A stretch of DNA of 64,000 bases from Elusimicrobiota bacterium. GTDB lineage: Bacteria; Elusimicrobiota; Elusimicrobia; Elusimicrobiales; UBA9959. Under the pieces are notes generated by a model. The model saw only the letters and a list, made by a program, of their open reading frames with translations, ran no database searches and was not told the origin of the DNA. This document shows positions 1-9,585 of the stretch, in pieces (the first letter of the stretch is position 1; the number at the start of each line of letters is the position of its first letter). The position numbers and the translations under genes were made by a program. The DNA lies in contig JAPLKI010000019.1 in assembly GCA_026388155.1 (NCBI GenBank), positions 59,054-123,053 on the forward strand, written 5' to 3'.

Positions 1-11
1 AACGGCTGCTC

Positions 12-692
12 TTAAATCTTGAATTGCCTTGTGTTCCGTCCGTCACGGGCAGCCGAAGCCGAAAGTTGCCGGCCGAAAGCCGACACCTTTTCAAGATTGC
101 GCCTGACCTTCAATATCTCAAGGCCGGCTATCGCCGCCACTTCTCTTACCGCCTCGTTTAACTTGTCGTTTATTACCAGGTAATCGTAACAGGACGCCAC
201 TTTTATCTCTTTACGCGCGGTGGCCAGCCGAAGCGCGATATTTTCCGGAGCCTCGCCTCTTTTTTTCAGGCGCTGGACCAGGGTTTTAAGGTCCGGCGGC
301 AAAAGAAATACGCTGACCGTTTCCGGAAATATCTTTTTAACCGACCGGGCCCCTTTGACATCAATGGTCATTACGGGAATCAGGCCTTTCGCAAGCAGGT
401 CCCGCACGGACTTTACCGGCGTGCCATAAAGGTTGCCGTGAACGCTGGCCCACTCAAGGAGACGTCCGCTGATCCTTCGGCGCTCAAATTCGCGCGCGGA
501 AACAAAGTAATAGTCGCGCCCTTCCTTCTCACCCGGGCGCTTTGGCCTGGTAGTACAGGTGACGCTAAAGGCAAAACGCTTGTCCAGTTTCAGCAGGCCG
601 CTGCGCACGGCGGACTTCCCGCCCCCCGAGGGGGCGGAGATCACCATAGGGAAATATCTGCTTTTCGTCTGCTTCACTATAATTGGCTGCAA
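12..692 (-). CDS. gmk: Guanylate kinase
   Basis: Transfers phosphate from ATP to GMP, giving GDP for nucleotide synthesis in the cytoplasm. The N-terminus holds the P-loop SAPSGGGKS, followed by the GMP-binding signature TTRPKRPGEKEGRDYYF, then a lid and LID-like helices ending near residue 190. The C-terminal 20 residues are basic and not conserved in the family. The longest frame begins with TTG at 690-692; an ATG at 645-647 (MVISAPSGGGKS) gives a more family-like N-terminus, and neither has a clear Shine-Dalgarno, so the start is uncertain. It lies 38 bp downstream of ppdK on the same strand and is probably co-transcribed. Confidence 0.93.
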   Translation of the reverse strand: MQPIIVKQTKSRYFPMVISAPSGGGKSAVRSGLLKLDKRFAFSVTCTTRPKRPGEKEGRDYYFVSAREFERRRISGRLLEWASVHGNLYGTPVKSVRDLLAKGLIPVMTIDVKGARSVKKIFPETVSVFLLPPDLKTLVQRLKKRGEAPENIALRLATARKEIKVASCYDYLVINDKLNEAVREVAAIAGLEILKVRRNLEKVSAFGRQLSASAARDGRNTRQFKI

Positions 693-730
693 GTGAGACT
701 AAGCTGACTTGCGGCACGCTGTGCCGCCGC

Positions 731-3514
731 TTACTTGCTCTTTCTCGGCCTGCTTATCTGGGCCTGCGCCGCAGAGAGAATGGCTATTGGTACCCTGAAA
801 GGGGAACAGGAAACATAGTTGAGGCCTGAGTTATGGCAGAAATCCACGCTGGCCGGATCGCCGCCCTGCTCGCCGCAGATGCCTATTTTAAGTTCCTTGC
901 GTGTTTTCCGGCCGCGCTCCACGGTCATTTTTATAAGCTCGCCGACCCCGGTCTGGTCTATGGTCTGGAACGGATCCACAGGAATAATTTTCTGATCCAC
1001 ATATTCCTTAAGGAAGTAGCCCGAGTCGTCGCGGGAATAGCCGAAGGTCATTTGGGTAAGATCGTTGGTGCCGAAAGAGAAGAACTGCATGGTCTCGGCC
1101 AATTTCCCGGCTATCAGGCAGGCGCGCGGTATTTCTATCATGGTGCCCACCATATAAACAAGCTTCACGCCTTTCTGCTTTGAAACTTCGGAGTAAACCC
1201 TGTGGATAATGGCGGCCTGGTGCGTCACCTCTTTTTCCAGCGATACCACGGGTATCATTATGTCCGGGTAAACCTTCACCCCTTCCTTGTGCAGCTCAGC
1301 CGCGGCCTCAAAAATAGCACGGGCCTGCATTTCGGTTATCTCGGGATAGGTTATACCCAGCCGCACGCCGCGATGGCCCATCATTGGATTTGATTCGCGC
1401 AAAGCTGTGGCGCGGGTTTCAAGTTCCTCGTAGGAGATCCCCAGCGACTTGCCCAGTTGCTCCAGTTTTTCCTTCTGATGCGGCACGAACTCGTGCAGGG
1501 GGGGGTCCATCAGGCGGATGGTGACATGCAGCCCTTCCATCACTTTCAGGGTTTTCTTGATGTCGTTCTTCATGTGAGGAAAAAGATCGTTAAGAGCGAG
1601 CTTCCTTTCCTCAAGAGTTTTGGACATTATCATTTTGCGCAGATTGAAGAGCGCCTCGTCCGAACCCTTGCCGTAGAACATATGCTCTATACGGAACAAG
1701 CCTATGCCCTCGGCGCCGAACTTGCGGGCCGTGGCGGCATCATCCGGAGTGTCGGCATTGGTCCATACCTTAAGCGCGCGCACTGCGTTGCAAAGCTTAA
1801 GAAAGTCGCTAAGCATTTCATTGGACTCACTGGCATCCAGCATGTCCATCTTCCCTTTATACACCAGGCCCTTTGAACCGTTAAGGGAAAGCCATTCGCC
1901 TTCCTTAAGCACTTCGCCGCCCAGATTGAGGGTTTTGGCCGAAAGATCTATTTCCACGCCGGCGCAGCCTACCACGCAGCATTTGCCCCAGCCGCGGGCC
2001 ACCAGGGCCGCGTGAGAGGTCATACCGCCGCGGGCGGTAAGAATGGCCTGCGCGGCGCGCATCCCCTCAACATCCTCGGGGTTGGTTTCTTCACGGACCA
2101 GAATTACATCTTTGCCTTCTTTGGCCCATTTTACCGCTTCAGCCGCGGTGAAAACTATCATGCCTCTGGCGCCGCCGGGGCCCGCAGGCAGGCCCTTGCC
2201 CAAAGGTTTGGTTTTTAATTCCGCTTTCGGGTCTATTATGGGGTGCAGGAGCTCGTCAAGCTGGGAAGGGGTAACGCGCATTACAACTTCTTCCCTTGTG
2301 GCGAGCTTTTCCTTGTTCATATCTATGGCCATGCGCACAGCCGCCGGACCGTTGCGCTTTCCCACGCGGCATTGCAGCATGTAAAGGCGGTCTTTTTCAA
2401 TGGTGAATTCGATGTCCAGCATGTCGCGGTAATGCTTTTCAAGCTTACGGCGTATGGCGGCCAGTTCTTTGTAGGTTTCCGGCATCAGCTGCTCAAGGCT
2501 TTTCATGGTCCTGGACTGCTCGCTGCGGCTATCCTCGTTAATAGGGTTCGGGGTGCGGATGCCGGCCACTACATCTTCGCCCTGGGCGTTTACCAGGAAC
2601 TCGCCGTAAAAGACATTTTCACCGGTGCCGGGATTGCGGGTAAAACCCACTCCGGTGGCGCAATCATCGCCCATGTTCCCGAAAACCATGGTCTGCACGG
2701 TTACGGCTGTGCCCCACTCTTCGGGTATGCCTTCAATGCGGCGGTAAGAAATGGCCCGCTTGCCCATCCACGAAGCGAACACCGCTCCGATGGAACCCCA
2801 AAGCTGTTCCATTGGTTCGTCGGGAAATTCTTTGCCCAGAACTTCTTTCACCCTTACCTTGAACTGAGCGGCAAGCGCCTTAAGGTCGTCGGCGGAAAGT
2901 TCGGTGTCCTGCTTGACGCCGCGCTTTTCCTTCATTTCTCCCATAAGGCGGTCAAGCTGTTTGCGTATGCCCATATCGTCGGAGGGCTCGATACCGGCGG
3001 CCTTCTCCATTACGACATCGGAATACATCATTATGAGACGGCGGTAGGCGTCGTAGACGAAACGCGGGTTATTGGTAAGTTTTATCAGGCCGGGAATAGT
3101 GGCCTCGGTAAGGCCCACGTTCAAAATGGTTTCCATCATGCCGGGCATGGACTTACGCGCGCCTGAGCGCACGGACACCAGAAGGGGGTTTTCGTTGTCG
3201 CCGAATTTTTTTCCCATCAGTTCTTCAATACGGCGCAGATTTTTCTCCACATCCTGGGTGAGGCCTTTCGGGTAGGAGCGCTTGTTGCCCCAGTAATAGG
3301 TGCAAAGCTCCGTGGTAAGAGTGAAACCGGGGGGAACGGGCAGGCGCAGGTCGGGATGGCCGGCCATTTCGGCGAGGTTCGCGCCCTTGCCTCCCAGCAG
3401 GTTTTTCATTGATTCTTTGCCGTCGGCCTTGCCGCCGCCGAAGAAATAAATAACTTTTTTGGAAATTTTAACGGTCTTTGAAGCCGCTTTGGATTTAACA
3501 GCCGTCTTGGGCAT
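731..3514 (-). CDS. ppdK: Pyruvate, phosphate dikinase
   Basis: Interconverts pyruvate + ATP + Pi with PEP + AMP + PPi, serving PPi-linked glycolysis or gluconeogenesis. The 927 residues show the family order: N-terminal ATP-grasp domain (GGKGANLAEMA start, SVRSGARKSMPGMM), central swivelling domain with the phospho-histidine motif GGMTSHAALVARG, and C-terminal PEP/pyruvate barrel with SFGTNDLTQMTFG and the catalytic-cysteine motif GICGEQGGDP. About 20 Lys/Ser-rich residues precede the usual start, slightly longer than typical. A strong AGGAGG lies about 10 nt upstream of the ATG. Followed closely by gmk on the same strand. Confidence 0.97.
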   Translation of the reverse strand: MPKTAVKSKAASKTVKISKKVIYFFGGGKADGKESMKNLLGGKGANLAEMAGHPDLRLPVPPGFTLTTELCTYYWGNKRSYPKGLTQDVEKNLRRIEELMGKKFGDNENPLLVSVRSGARKSMPGMMETILNVGLTEATIPGLIKLTNNPRFVYDAYRRLIMMYSDVVMEKAAGIEPSDDMGIRKQLDRLMGEMKEKRGVKQDTELSADDLKALAAQFKVRVKEVLGKEFPDEPMEQLWGSIGAVFASWMGKRAISYRRIEGIPEEWGTAVTVQTMVFGNMGDDCATGVGFTRNPGTGENVFYGEFLVNAQGEDVVAGIRTPNPINEDSRSEQSRTMKSLEQLMPETYKELAAIRRKLEKHYRDMLDIEFTIEKDRLYMLQCRVGKRNGPAAVRMAIDMNKEKLATREEVVMRVTPSQLDELLHPIIDPKAELKTKPLGKGLPAGPGGARGMIVFTAAEAVKWAKEGKDVILVREETNPEDVEGMRAAQAILTARGGMTSHAALVARGWGKCCVVGCAGVEIDLSAKTLNLGGEVLKEGEWLSLNGSKGLVYKGKMDMLDASESNEMLSDFLKLCNAVRALKVWTNADTPDDAATARKFGAEGIGLFRIEHMFYGKGSDEALFNLRKMIMSKTLEERKLALNDLFPHMKNDIKKTLKVMEGLHVTIRLMDPPLHEFVPHQKEKLEQLGKSLGISYEELETRATALRESNPMMGHRGVRLGITYPEITEMQARAIFEAAAELHKEGVKVYPDIMIPVVSLEKEVTHQAAIIHRVYSEVSKQKGVKLVYMVGTMIEIPRACLIAGKLAETMQFFSFGTNDLTQMTFGYSRDDSGYFLKEYVDQKIIPVDPFQTIDQTGVGELIKMTVERGRKTRKELKIGICGEQGGDPASVDFCHNSGLNYVSCSPFRVPIAILSAAQAQISRPRKSK

Positions 3515-3623
3515 AATACAGAGTCCTCCTGATGGATGTGGCCTGGCAATCCGGGGAAAGGCTTGGACGCCTGTCTATCATGATACTAAATACCTGCGAG
3601 TGGTGACAATAAAAAAGAAGTTG

Positions 3624-5738
3624 CTATTCCTTTATTCCTTCCAGATCCAGGAAGAAAGCGTATTCAAGCGCTGCAAGCCTGAGCGATTCAAAGCGGCCCG
3701 ATTTGCCGCCGTGGCCCACATCCAGGTCGGTACGCAGCAGCACCAGGTTTTTATCCGTTTTCATTGCGCGCAGTTTGGCCGCCCACTTGGCCGGTTCCCA
3801 ATACTGCACCTGTGAATCGTTAAGGCCCGTAGTTATCAGGATATTCGGATATGCTTTTGCCCCCACATTATCGTAGGGGGAGTAGGAAAGCATATAGTCG
3901 TAGAATTCTTTTTTGTTGGGGTTGCCCCATTCGTCATACTCGCCGGTGGTCAGCGGGATGTCCGGGTCAAGCATGGTTGTGACCACATCCACGAACGGCA
4001 CCTCGGCAAGCACCCCTTTGTAAAGTTCCGGCGCCATATTTAAAACCGCGCCCATCAAAAGGCCGCCGGCGGAACCGCCTTCCGCGTAAACATGTCCGGC
4101 AGCCGCGTATTTTTGTTCTATAAGGTATTTAGTGGCGTCTATAAAATCATAGAACGTGTTCTTCTTTTTCATCTGGCGCCCGTCCTCATACCAGCGCCGG
4201 CCCATCTCCGAGCCGCCGCGTATGTGCGGTATCGCGTAAACGAACCCCCGGTCCAAAAGGCTGAGCCGGACCGAGCTGAAATCCGGGTCGGTGTTGTAAC
4301 CGTAGGAACCGTAAGAATAAATATAGGCGGGATGCGTGCCGTCGTTTTTAAAGCCTTTTTTATAGACAAGGGACATGGGCACTTTTTCACCGTCCCGCGC
4401 CGTAACCCAAACCCTTTCCGAAATATAATCCTCCGGTTTAAAACCGCCAAGCACAACCTGCCGCTTCATCAGTTTTCTTTCTTTGGAAGCCATGTGATAG
4501 TCATAAACGGATAAAGGCGTGGTAAGGGAATTATATGTAAAGCGCAGCCAATCGGCGTCATACTCGAAATTATCACCGAAATCCGTCACATAGGCGGGGT
4601 CGTCGAATTTTACCAGGTGGGCGTCAGAGGTGGCGCGGTTTATCACGCGCAGCCGGGGCAGGGCGTCTTCCCGCTCTTTTATCACCAGCCAGTTTCTAAA
4701 AACTTCCAGCGACTCGACCAGCACGGAATCACGGTGGGCCAGCAGGTCGCTCCAGTTCTCGCGGGAGGTTTTATCGTTGGGACAGACCGAAACCTTGAAA
4801 TTTTTGGCGTCGCCGTTATTTAAAATATAAAAAATCCCGCCTCCGTCCTCCACATCGTACTCAAGCTTTTCCTGCCGGGGATAAAAAACCTTCAGCCCGT
4901 CCTCAGGCGCGTCCGCGCTGAGATAGCGGTATTCCGTGGACAGGGTGGCGCCTGTGCGCATGAAGATATATTTGTCGGTCCGGGATTTTGAAATACCTAT
5001 TTCAAAGGTCTCGTCTTTTTCAAAATAAATCTCCGCGTCTTCCTTTCCGCCCAGGGTATGTTTAAGCATACGCTCCCAGCGCAATGTTTCCGGGTTCTGC
5101 TTCACGTAAAAAAGCGTTTTATTGTCATTGGCCCATTCCATATTGCCGGAAGCGCTTGAAATATATTCATCGTAAACCCTGCCGGTTTCCAGATCTTTGA
5201 AGTATATATTATAGAACCGGCGCCCGCCCGTATCCACGGCGAAGGCTATCATTTTGTGGTCGGGCCGGATGGAGGGGAAATTTACCTTGAAATAAGCCTT
5301 TCCCTTGCCCAGCTCGTTGGCGTTTAGGATTATTTCTTCCGCCGCCTCAGGGGAACCCTTCCTGCGTGCGTAAATAGGGTATTCAAAGCCCTGCTCATAG
5401 CGTTTATAATAATAATATTCCCCATATTTGAACGGAACGGAGGAATCGTCCTCCTTTATGCGCGCCTTGATCTCGCTGAAAAGCTTTTCTTTGAGCGGTT
5501 CCGTATGTTTTAAAACCGCTTCGGTATAGGAATTTTCGGCTTTCAGATATTGGAGTACTTCGGGGTTGCTCCTTTCCTTAAGCCAGTAATAATCATCCAC
5601 CCTTATGCCGCCGAGGTTTTCAAGTTTGTGGGGGTTCTTTTTTGCCACCGGCGGCTGCTGCGCAAGGGCTTGCGAAGCCATGCACGCCGCTATCCCTATA
5701 ACAGAAAGAAAGCTTAAATAGTTTGAATGCTCTATCAT
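3624..5738 (-). CDS. Exported S9A prolyl oligopeptidase family serine peptidase
   Basis: Serine peptidase of the prolyl oligopeptidase/oligopeptidase B family, cleaving short peptides after specific residues. An N-terminal signal peptide (hydrophobic stretch ending near ASQALAQ) predicts export to the periplasm. A beta-propeller half (about residues 60-430) precedes an alpha/beta hydrolase half with nucleophile motif GGSAGG, catalytic Asp in NDSQV and His in DVGHGGKSG. The start is set at the ATG of MIEHSN because AAGGAG sits 5-6 nt upstream; the longer frame to 5753 would overlap this Shine-Dalgarno. About 704 residues, normal for the family. Whether it is a true prolyl peptidase or oligopeptidase B-like cannot be decided here. 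Confidence 0.9.
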   Translation of the reverse strand: MIEHSNYLSFLSVIGIAACMASQALAQQPPVAKKNPHKLENLGGIRVDDYYWLKERSNPEVLQYLKAENSYTEAVLKHTEPLKEKLFSEIKARIKEDDSSVPFKYGEYYYYKRYEQGFEYPIYARRKGSPEAAEEIILNANELGKGKAYFKVNFPSIRPDHKMIAFAVDTGGRRFYNIYFKDLETGRVYDEYISSASGNMEWANDNKTLFYVKQNPETLRWERMLKHTLGGKEDAEIYFEKDETFEIGISKSRTDKYIFMRTGATLSTEYRYLSADAPEDGLKVFYPRQEKLEYDVEDGGGIFYILNNGDAKNFKVSVCPNDKTSRENWSDLLAHRDSVLVESLEVFRNWLVIKEREDALPRLRVINRATSDAHLVKFDDPAYVTDFGDNFEYDADWLRFTYNSLTTPLSVYDYHMASKERKLMKRQVVLGGFKPEDYISERVWVTARDGEKVPMSLVYKKGFKNDGTHPAYIYSYGSYGYNTDPDFSSVRLSLLDRGFVYAIPHIRGGSEMGRRWYEDGRQMKKKNTFYDFIDATKYLIEQKYAAAGHVYAEGGSAGGLLMGAVLNMAPELYKGVLAEVPFVDVVTTMLDPDIPLTTGEYDEWGNPNKKEFYDYMLSYSPYDNVGAKAYPNILITTGLNDSQVQYWEPAKWAAKLRAMKTDKNLVLLRTDLDVGHGGKSGRFESLRLAALEYAFFLDLEGIKE

Positions 5739-5946
5739 ATAATCTCCTTTCATAAACCCAGACTTATGTTACATAAAAACCGGGACAATCACAAAAATTC
5801 AGATACTTTAGTCACCCCGCCGCCTGAATATCTGCCGCACTGATGTGCTTCAATTTGCTGCCGAGCGCGGCAAAACAAAAAGGATTAAAACCGGAAAATT
5901 TAATACCTGTGCACGCCATGCGGTGTTCCTTAAGGAGTTGGGAAGG

Positions 5947-5981
5947 GGCCGTCTACCAATGATGGCGCTTATCAGACGGCC
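5947..5981 (-). terminator. Hairpin downstream of the glycosyltransferase gene
   Basis: Perfect 8-bp inverted repeat GGCCGTCT / AGACGGCC with a 19-nt loop, 17 nt past the stop of the minus-strand membrane gene. There is no T-tract, so it may be a transcript-end stabiliser rather than a classical terminator. Confidence 0.35.
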
Positions 5982-5997
5982 GACAGGATTTTCCGGG

Positions 5998-7416
5998 TCA
6001 GGGTCGCGCCGGCGTTGAATTTTTCAGGAAAAGCCGGCCGCAGCCGGCATAGCTGTAGTTCCGGCGCGACCAGTCCCTCACTCCGGCCGGTAAAGTATTG
6101 AAATAGGCGCCCCAGATAAGCCCTTTGCAGCGGGTATCCGCCAACGCCAGCCCTATATCTTTTTCAAGGCGGCCCGGATCGAGCATGACGCGCACTTCGT
6201 CATGCAGCATCCAGAAATAGTAAGCGTGCTGGCGGTAAAACGACTCACCCGTCCAGACGTCGAACACCCTGTCTTCCGGAGCGGTCCGGCTCATCACGCA
6301 CGCAATTCCCTCTACCTGTGACTCGTTGGTATCCCGCAGCGAAAGGAGTTGGGTGCGGAAAGACAAAGCCAGGAAAACACACAGGCCGAGGGCCAGCGCG
6401 GAACGCGCTGCGCGGCTGCGGGTTTTGTCTGACAGCCAACCCAGAGCTCCCGCCGCGAAAAAACAAATAAGCGGGGCCATCAGCAGGTAGTACTGCGCGT
6501 AAACGACCGGCAACAGGACCACACCGACGGCGGCCGCACTGAGCATGCAAACTTTCACGGTTTCCTTCCTGTATATCAGCGCCCCGAACAAACCTAATGA
6601 CCAAACCGCGGCATTTTCCCTGTAGGAGGGAAGCCAGACAACCGTAAAAGGGAAGCTGGCGCGAAACCGATGGTTGAAAGTATAGAAACATTCGTAAAAA
6701 GCCCGGCCGCCGTCTTTTGCGATGAAATAAAGCGCCAGCCCGGTGAAAGGAATCGCCGCCCCGGCAAAAAAACAGGCCCACCGCCGCAGGAGGTCCTTCC
6801 AGCCGGACCCCGGCGCGGCCATATCGCTTATGAACCAGCCGATGACAAGCCCCGCGGCCGGATACGCTATTTTCGGCGTAAAGAAGAAAGCAAGGCCCAG
6901 GCTGAACCCGGCTGCCAGCCGCAATCTTAAAGAGGAAGTGTCGCCGGACGCCAGCAGCAGGGTTAAACTCAGCAGCGCCATAGCGGGGACATCGGGCCGG
7001 ACTTCGAGGGATTTGTTCGCGAACGTCGTGAACGAACACAACAGTAAAATCGGCAGCGCGCGCGTCAAAAGACCGCGGCCCGGCGCCGTCATACTCCACA
7101 GGACACGTATCGTTGCCGCCGTCAGCGCGAGCATCAACAGACGCGCGGCCCATATGGCGCGGATAGGATCATGAATAAATGCCGTCAGAGGGGCGAGCAG
7201 GAAAGGGAAAAGGGGGCCATGAATCTCAAAGAAATCCCGGAATGGGACCTGCCCGTGCGCGACCAGCCAGGCGGCATGTAGATGCTCAAGTTCGTCCGTA
7301 TCAAAACTGCGGTAGCGGATCAGAAAAAGGCGGAGGAGAAGGTAGGCGGCCCCGAAAAGCAGCAGCCCCGCCGCGATCCGGCGTTCAGTGGAATTGTCAG
7401 ATTTAATGATTTTCAT
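5998..7416 (-). CDS. GT39/ArnT-like polytopic membrane glycosyltransferase
   Basis: Probable integral-membrane glycosyltransferase of the GT-C fold using a lipid-linked sugar donor. The first periplasmic loop shows the family pattern DTDELEHLHAAW followed by PFRDFFEIHGPLFPF, with the acidic pair expected for catalysis or metal binding. About 10-12 hydrophobic helices run through residues 15-400, followed by a short soluble C-terminal domain. No Shine-Dalgarno is evident before the ATG. It is divergent from cinA and monocistronic. The acceptor (lipid A, protein or polysaccharide) is unknown. Confidence 0.75.
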   Translation of the reverse strand: MKIIKSDNSTERRIAAGLLLFGAAYLLLRLFLIRYRSFDTDELEHLHAAWLVAHGQVPFRDFFEIHGPLFPFLLAPLTAFIHDPIRAIWAARLLMLALTAATIRVLWSMTAPGRGLLTRALPILLLCSFTTFANKSLEVRPDVPAMALLSLTLLLASGDTSSLRLRLAAGFSLGLAFFFTPKIAYPAAGLVIGWFISDMAAPGSGWKDLLRRWACFFAGAAIPFTGLALYFIAKDGGRAFYECFYTFNHRFRASFPFTVVWLPSYRENAAVWSLGLFGALIYRKETVKVCMLSAAAVGVVLLPVVYAQYYLLMAPLICFFAAGALGWLSDKTRSRAARSALALGLCVFLALSFRTQLLSLRDTNESQVEGIACVMSRTAPEDRVFDVWTGESFYRQHAYYFWMLHDEVRVMLDPGRLEKDIGLALADTRCKGLIWGAYFNTLPAGVRDWSRRNYSYAGCGRLFLKNSTPARP

Positions 7417-7586
7417 AAAAGCTATCGCGCTCTGGTCGCGCTCGCGGCGCGGTCGTAACGCGAATATGAGTATACCAACAAAATCCCGGCCATTATTATA
7501 ATATTAAAAGCGGGCCGGTTTTATGAAATTTTGAATTTCCCAGAGATCTTTTGCGCCGGGACTATGATTTTTGATACTTTGTATCC

Positions 7587-8801
7587 ATGCGGAACTTTAA
7601 AGCTGAGATTATCTGCACCGGCTCGGAACTGCTATCGGGGAAGTTGAACCTGTACGTGCCGCTGTTTTACGAAAAACTTTTCCCGCTGGGCTTTGAAATA
7701 ACGCGGGAACAATCCTCAGGCGACTCCCTTCGGGGAATCGCCGATTGTATACAAGGGGCGCTCAAAGCGACGGACCTGGTTCTGGTCTGCGGAGGCCTCG
7801 GCCCCACTTTTGACGACCTCACCCGCCAGGCGGCGGCCGCCGCTCTTAAAAAGAAAATAGTTTATTCCAAAACGCTGGCCGCCGGGCTCAAAAAAAAATA
7901 CGGCCTAAAAAAGCTGCCGCCCAATTTACGCGACCAGTGCCTTAAACTTGACGGAGCAAAAGCCATAGAAAATCGCAACGGCACAGCCGCCGGGCAGGAA
8001 ATCAGGCTGAAAAATAAAATGGTCGTTTTATTGCCGGGGCCGCTAAAAGAATGGGAACCTATGTTTGAGGACGCCCTGAACGCGGACCTAAAAACTTTCT
8101 TCTCACTGAAGAACGCCGCTCCCAAAAGGATAAAACTTAAAATTTCAGGTATGGGCGAGGCCGCCGCGGCAAACCTGCTCAGGCCCGTTATGGAACGCTT
8201 TAAAGAAGCTCGCTACACCATTCTTGCCGGGCCTTGGACGGCGGAATTTATAATAACGGCAAATTCGCGAATAACTGAAATTGAAAAAGCCTGCCGCGGA
8301 ATAATGGACGATAAAATATACGGAATAAATGACGATACGCTTGAAGGTGCGGCGGGCGCTCTGCTGACCAAAGCGGGGCTTACGCTCTCGTGCGCCGAAT
8401 CCTGCACCGGCGGACTGCTCTCAAGTCTGATTACGGATATTTCAGGCAGCTCGGCCTATTTCAAGGGTTCGGCTCTAACCTATTCGAACACGGCCAAAAC
8501 GCGCCTGCTTAAAGTGCGCCCTGAAACCTTGAAAAAACACGGCGCGGTATCGGAACCCTGCGCGAGGGAAATGGCTCTGGGGGCAAAAAAACTTTTTTCA
8601 TCCGATTACGCCGTGGCCGTAACCGGTACAGCCGGCCCCGCAGGAGGCACTCAGCAAAAACCCGTCGGCACGGTGTGTTTCGCTCTGGCAGGACCGGAGA
8701 AAACCACGACTTTTACCAAACATTTTCTAGGCGCCAGAACATTTATCAAAAGGTGCGCGGCGAATTTTGCTTTGGATGAACTGCGAAAAATAATAGAATG
8801 A
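7587..8801 (+). CDS. cinA: CinA family protein (MocF-like domain + NMN amidohydrolase domain)
   Basis: Competence/damage-inducible family protein. The N-terminal MoCF-type domain has CTGSELLSGK and CGGLGPTFDD; in the family this half acts as an ADP-ribose pyrophosphatase-like domain. The C-terminal PncC domain (about residues 255-400), with AESCTGGLLSSLITD, GSSAYFKGS and AVTGTAGPAGG, deamidates NMN in pyridine nucleotide recycling. At 404 residues it is the usual two-domain length. It starts about 170 bp from the divergent glycosyltransferase gene; an A/T-rich stretch near 7494-7507 could hold a promoter. Confidence 0.93.
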   Translation: MRNFKAEIICTGSELLSGKLNLYVPLFYEKLFPLGFEITREQSSGDSLRGIADCIQGALKATDLVLVCGGLGPTFDDLTRQAAAAALKKKIVYSKTLAAGLKKKYGLKKLPPNLRDQCLKLDGAKAIENRNGTAAGQEIRLKNKMVVLLPGPLKEWEPMFEDALNADLKTFFSLKNAAPKRIKLKISGMGEAAAANLLRPVMERFKEARYTILAGPWTAEFIITANSRITEIEKACRGIMDDKIYGINDDTLEGAAGALLTKAGLTLSCAESCTGGLLSSLITDISGSSAYFKGSALTYSNTAKTRLLKVRPETLKKHGAVSEPCAREMALGAKKLFSSDYAVAVTGTAGPAGGTQQKPVGTVCFALAGPEKTTTFTKHFLGARTFIKRCAANFALDELRKIIE

Positions 8802-8820
8802 ATAAGCAACAACGCCTTAG

Positions 8821-8895
8821 GCCATATGCCATAGGCCATAAGTTATAAGGAAACTCCTAAAAGAGCATATGGCATACGGCTTAAAGCCTATGGCC
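8821..8895. repeat. Word-built intergenic hairpin H1 (GCCATA words)
   Basis: The left arm repeats GCCATA(T/G) words and the right arm carries their complements (TATGGC), around the centre AAGGAAACTCCTAA. It shares arm words with the hairpin at 48690-48770 and lies between cinA and a lipoprotein gene. Confidence 0.7.
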
Positions 8896-8931
8896 GCTGA
8901 TAGCGGGCGCGGCGACCTTACGGAGACAACC

Positions 8932-9501
8932 ATGAAAAATGTAAAACTTTTCAGCTTTCTGATCCTGGCGGCTGCGGTGGCCGGTTTTGCCTGCAAAAAA
9001 AAAGAGGCTCCGGCCCCGGATGCGCAAAAAAGCCCGGAAGCCGCGATAACAGCCACCGTTAAGGCCGACAAAATTGATCCCGGCTACATCAGGAAAGCCC
9101 ATTATTTCAAGCTCCCCGCCGCCAATGGCGGCGAGATAGATCTGGCCGCCTATGCGGGCAAAACGGTTATGGTGATGTTTTTCACTGAAAGCTGCCCGTA
9201 TTGCAGAAAGGCCGCGCCGTTCCTTGAAAAGGTATATAAAACTTATTCCTCCAAGGGCCTGAACATAATCGGCATCTGCATACAGGAAAACGCGGACGCC
9301 CCGAAAGCCTTCGCGCATGACCTTGGGTTAACTTTCCCGCTTGCCTACAAGGGCGGTCCTATTTATAGAAAATACGAGGCGCAGGGCGTGCCTTTCATTT
9401 ATCTGCTTGACAAGAGCCACGAAGTTTACGAGGTTTGGCAGGGCTATTCTCCGGAGTATGATGCCGAAATAATCAAGAATGTGGAAAGAGCCTTAAAGTA
9501 G
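8932..9501 (+). CDS. Thioredoxin-like (TlpA/ResA-type) lipoprotein
   Basis: Probable envelope thiol-disulfide oxidoreductase. The N-terminus MKNVKLFSFLILAAAVAGF leads to a cysteine followed by KKKE, a lipoprotein-like signal although the residues before the Cys depart from the canonical lipobox. The AhpC/TSA-thioredoxin fold (about residues 50-185) carries the active site SCPYCRKA. A cis-Pro region follows in GVPFIYLLD. The start is set at the ATG preceded by CGGAG 6 nt upstream; a longer frame begins at 8869 inside the upstream hairpin and is unlikely. Partner proteins are unknown. Confidence 0.85.
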   Translation: MKNVKLFSFLILAAAVAGFACKKKEAPAPDAQKSPEAAITATVKADKIDPGYIRKAHYFKLPAANGGEIDLAAYAGKTVMVMFFTESCPYCRKAAPFLEKVYKTYSSKGLNIIGICIQENADAPKAFAHDLGLTFPLAYKGGPIYRKYEAQGVPFIYLLDKSHEVYEVWQGYSPEYDAEIIKNVERALK

Positions 9502-9578
9502 GGGATAGGGGCTAGCGTAGAGGGGTTTAGGGAAGGAGTTCCTTAATCTTCTACCCTAACCCCTCGCCCCTGACCCCT
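9502..9578. repeat. Word-built intergenic hairpin H2 (GGGGNTAG words)
   Basis: G-rich left arm (GGGGATAG, GGGGCTAG, GGGGTTTAG) and complementary C-rich right arm (CCCTAACCCCT, CCCCTGACCCCT) flank AAGGAGTTCCTTAA, itself a small AAGGA/TCCTT stem. Confidence 0.75.
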
Positions 9579-9585
9579 GTCACTT

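Noticed and set aside
2012..3166. Long plus-strand frames opposite ppdK
   Set aside because: Shadows of the GC-rich ppdK coding strand; the minus-strand protein shows all PPDK motifs.
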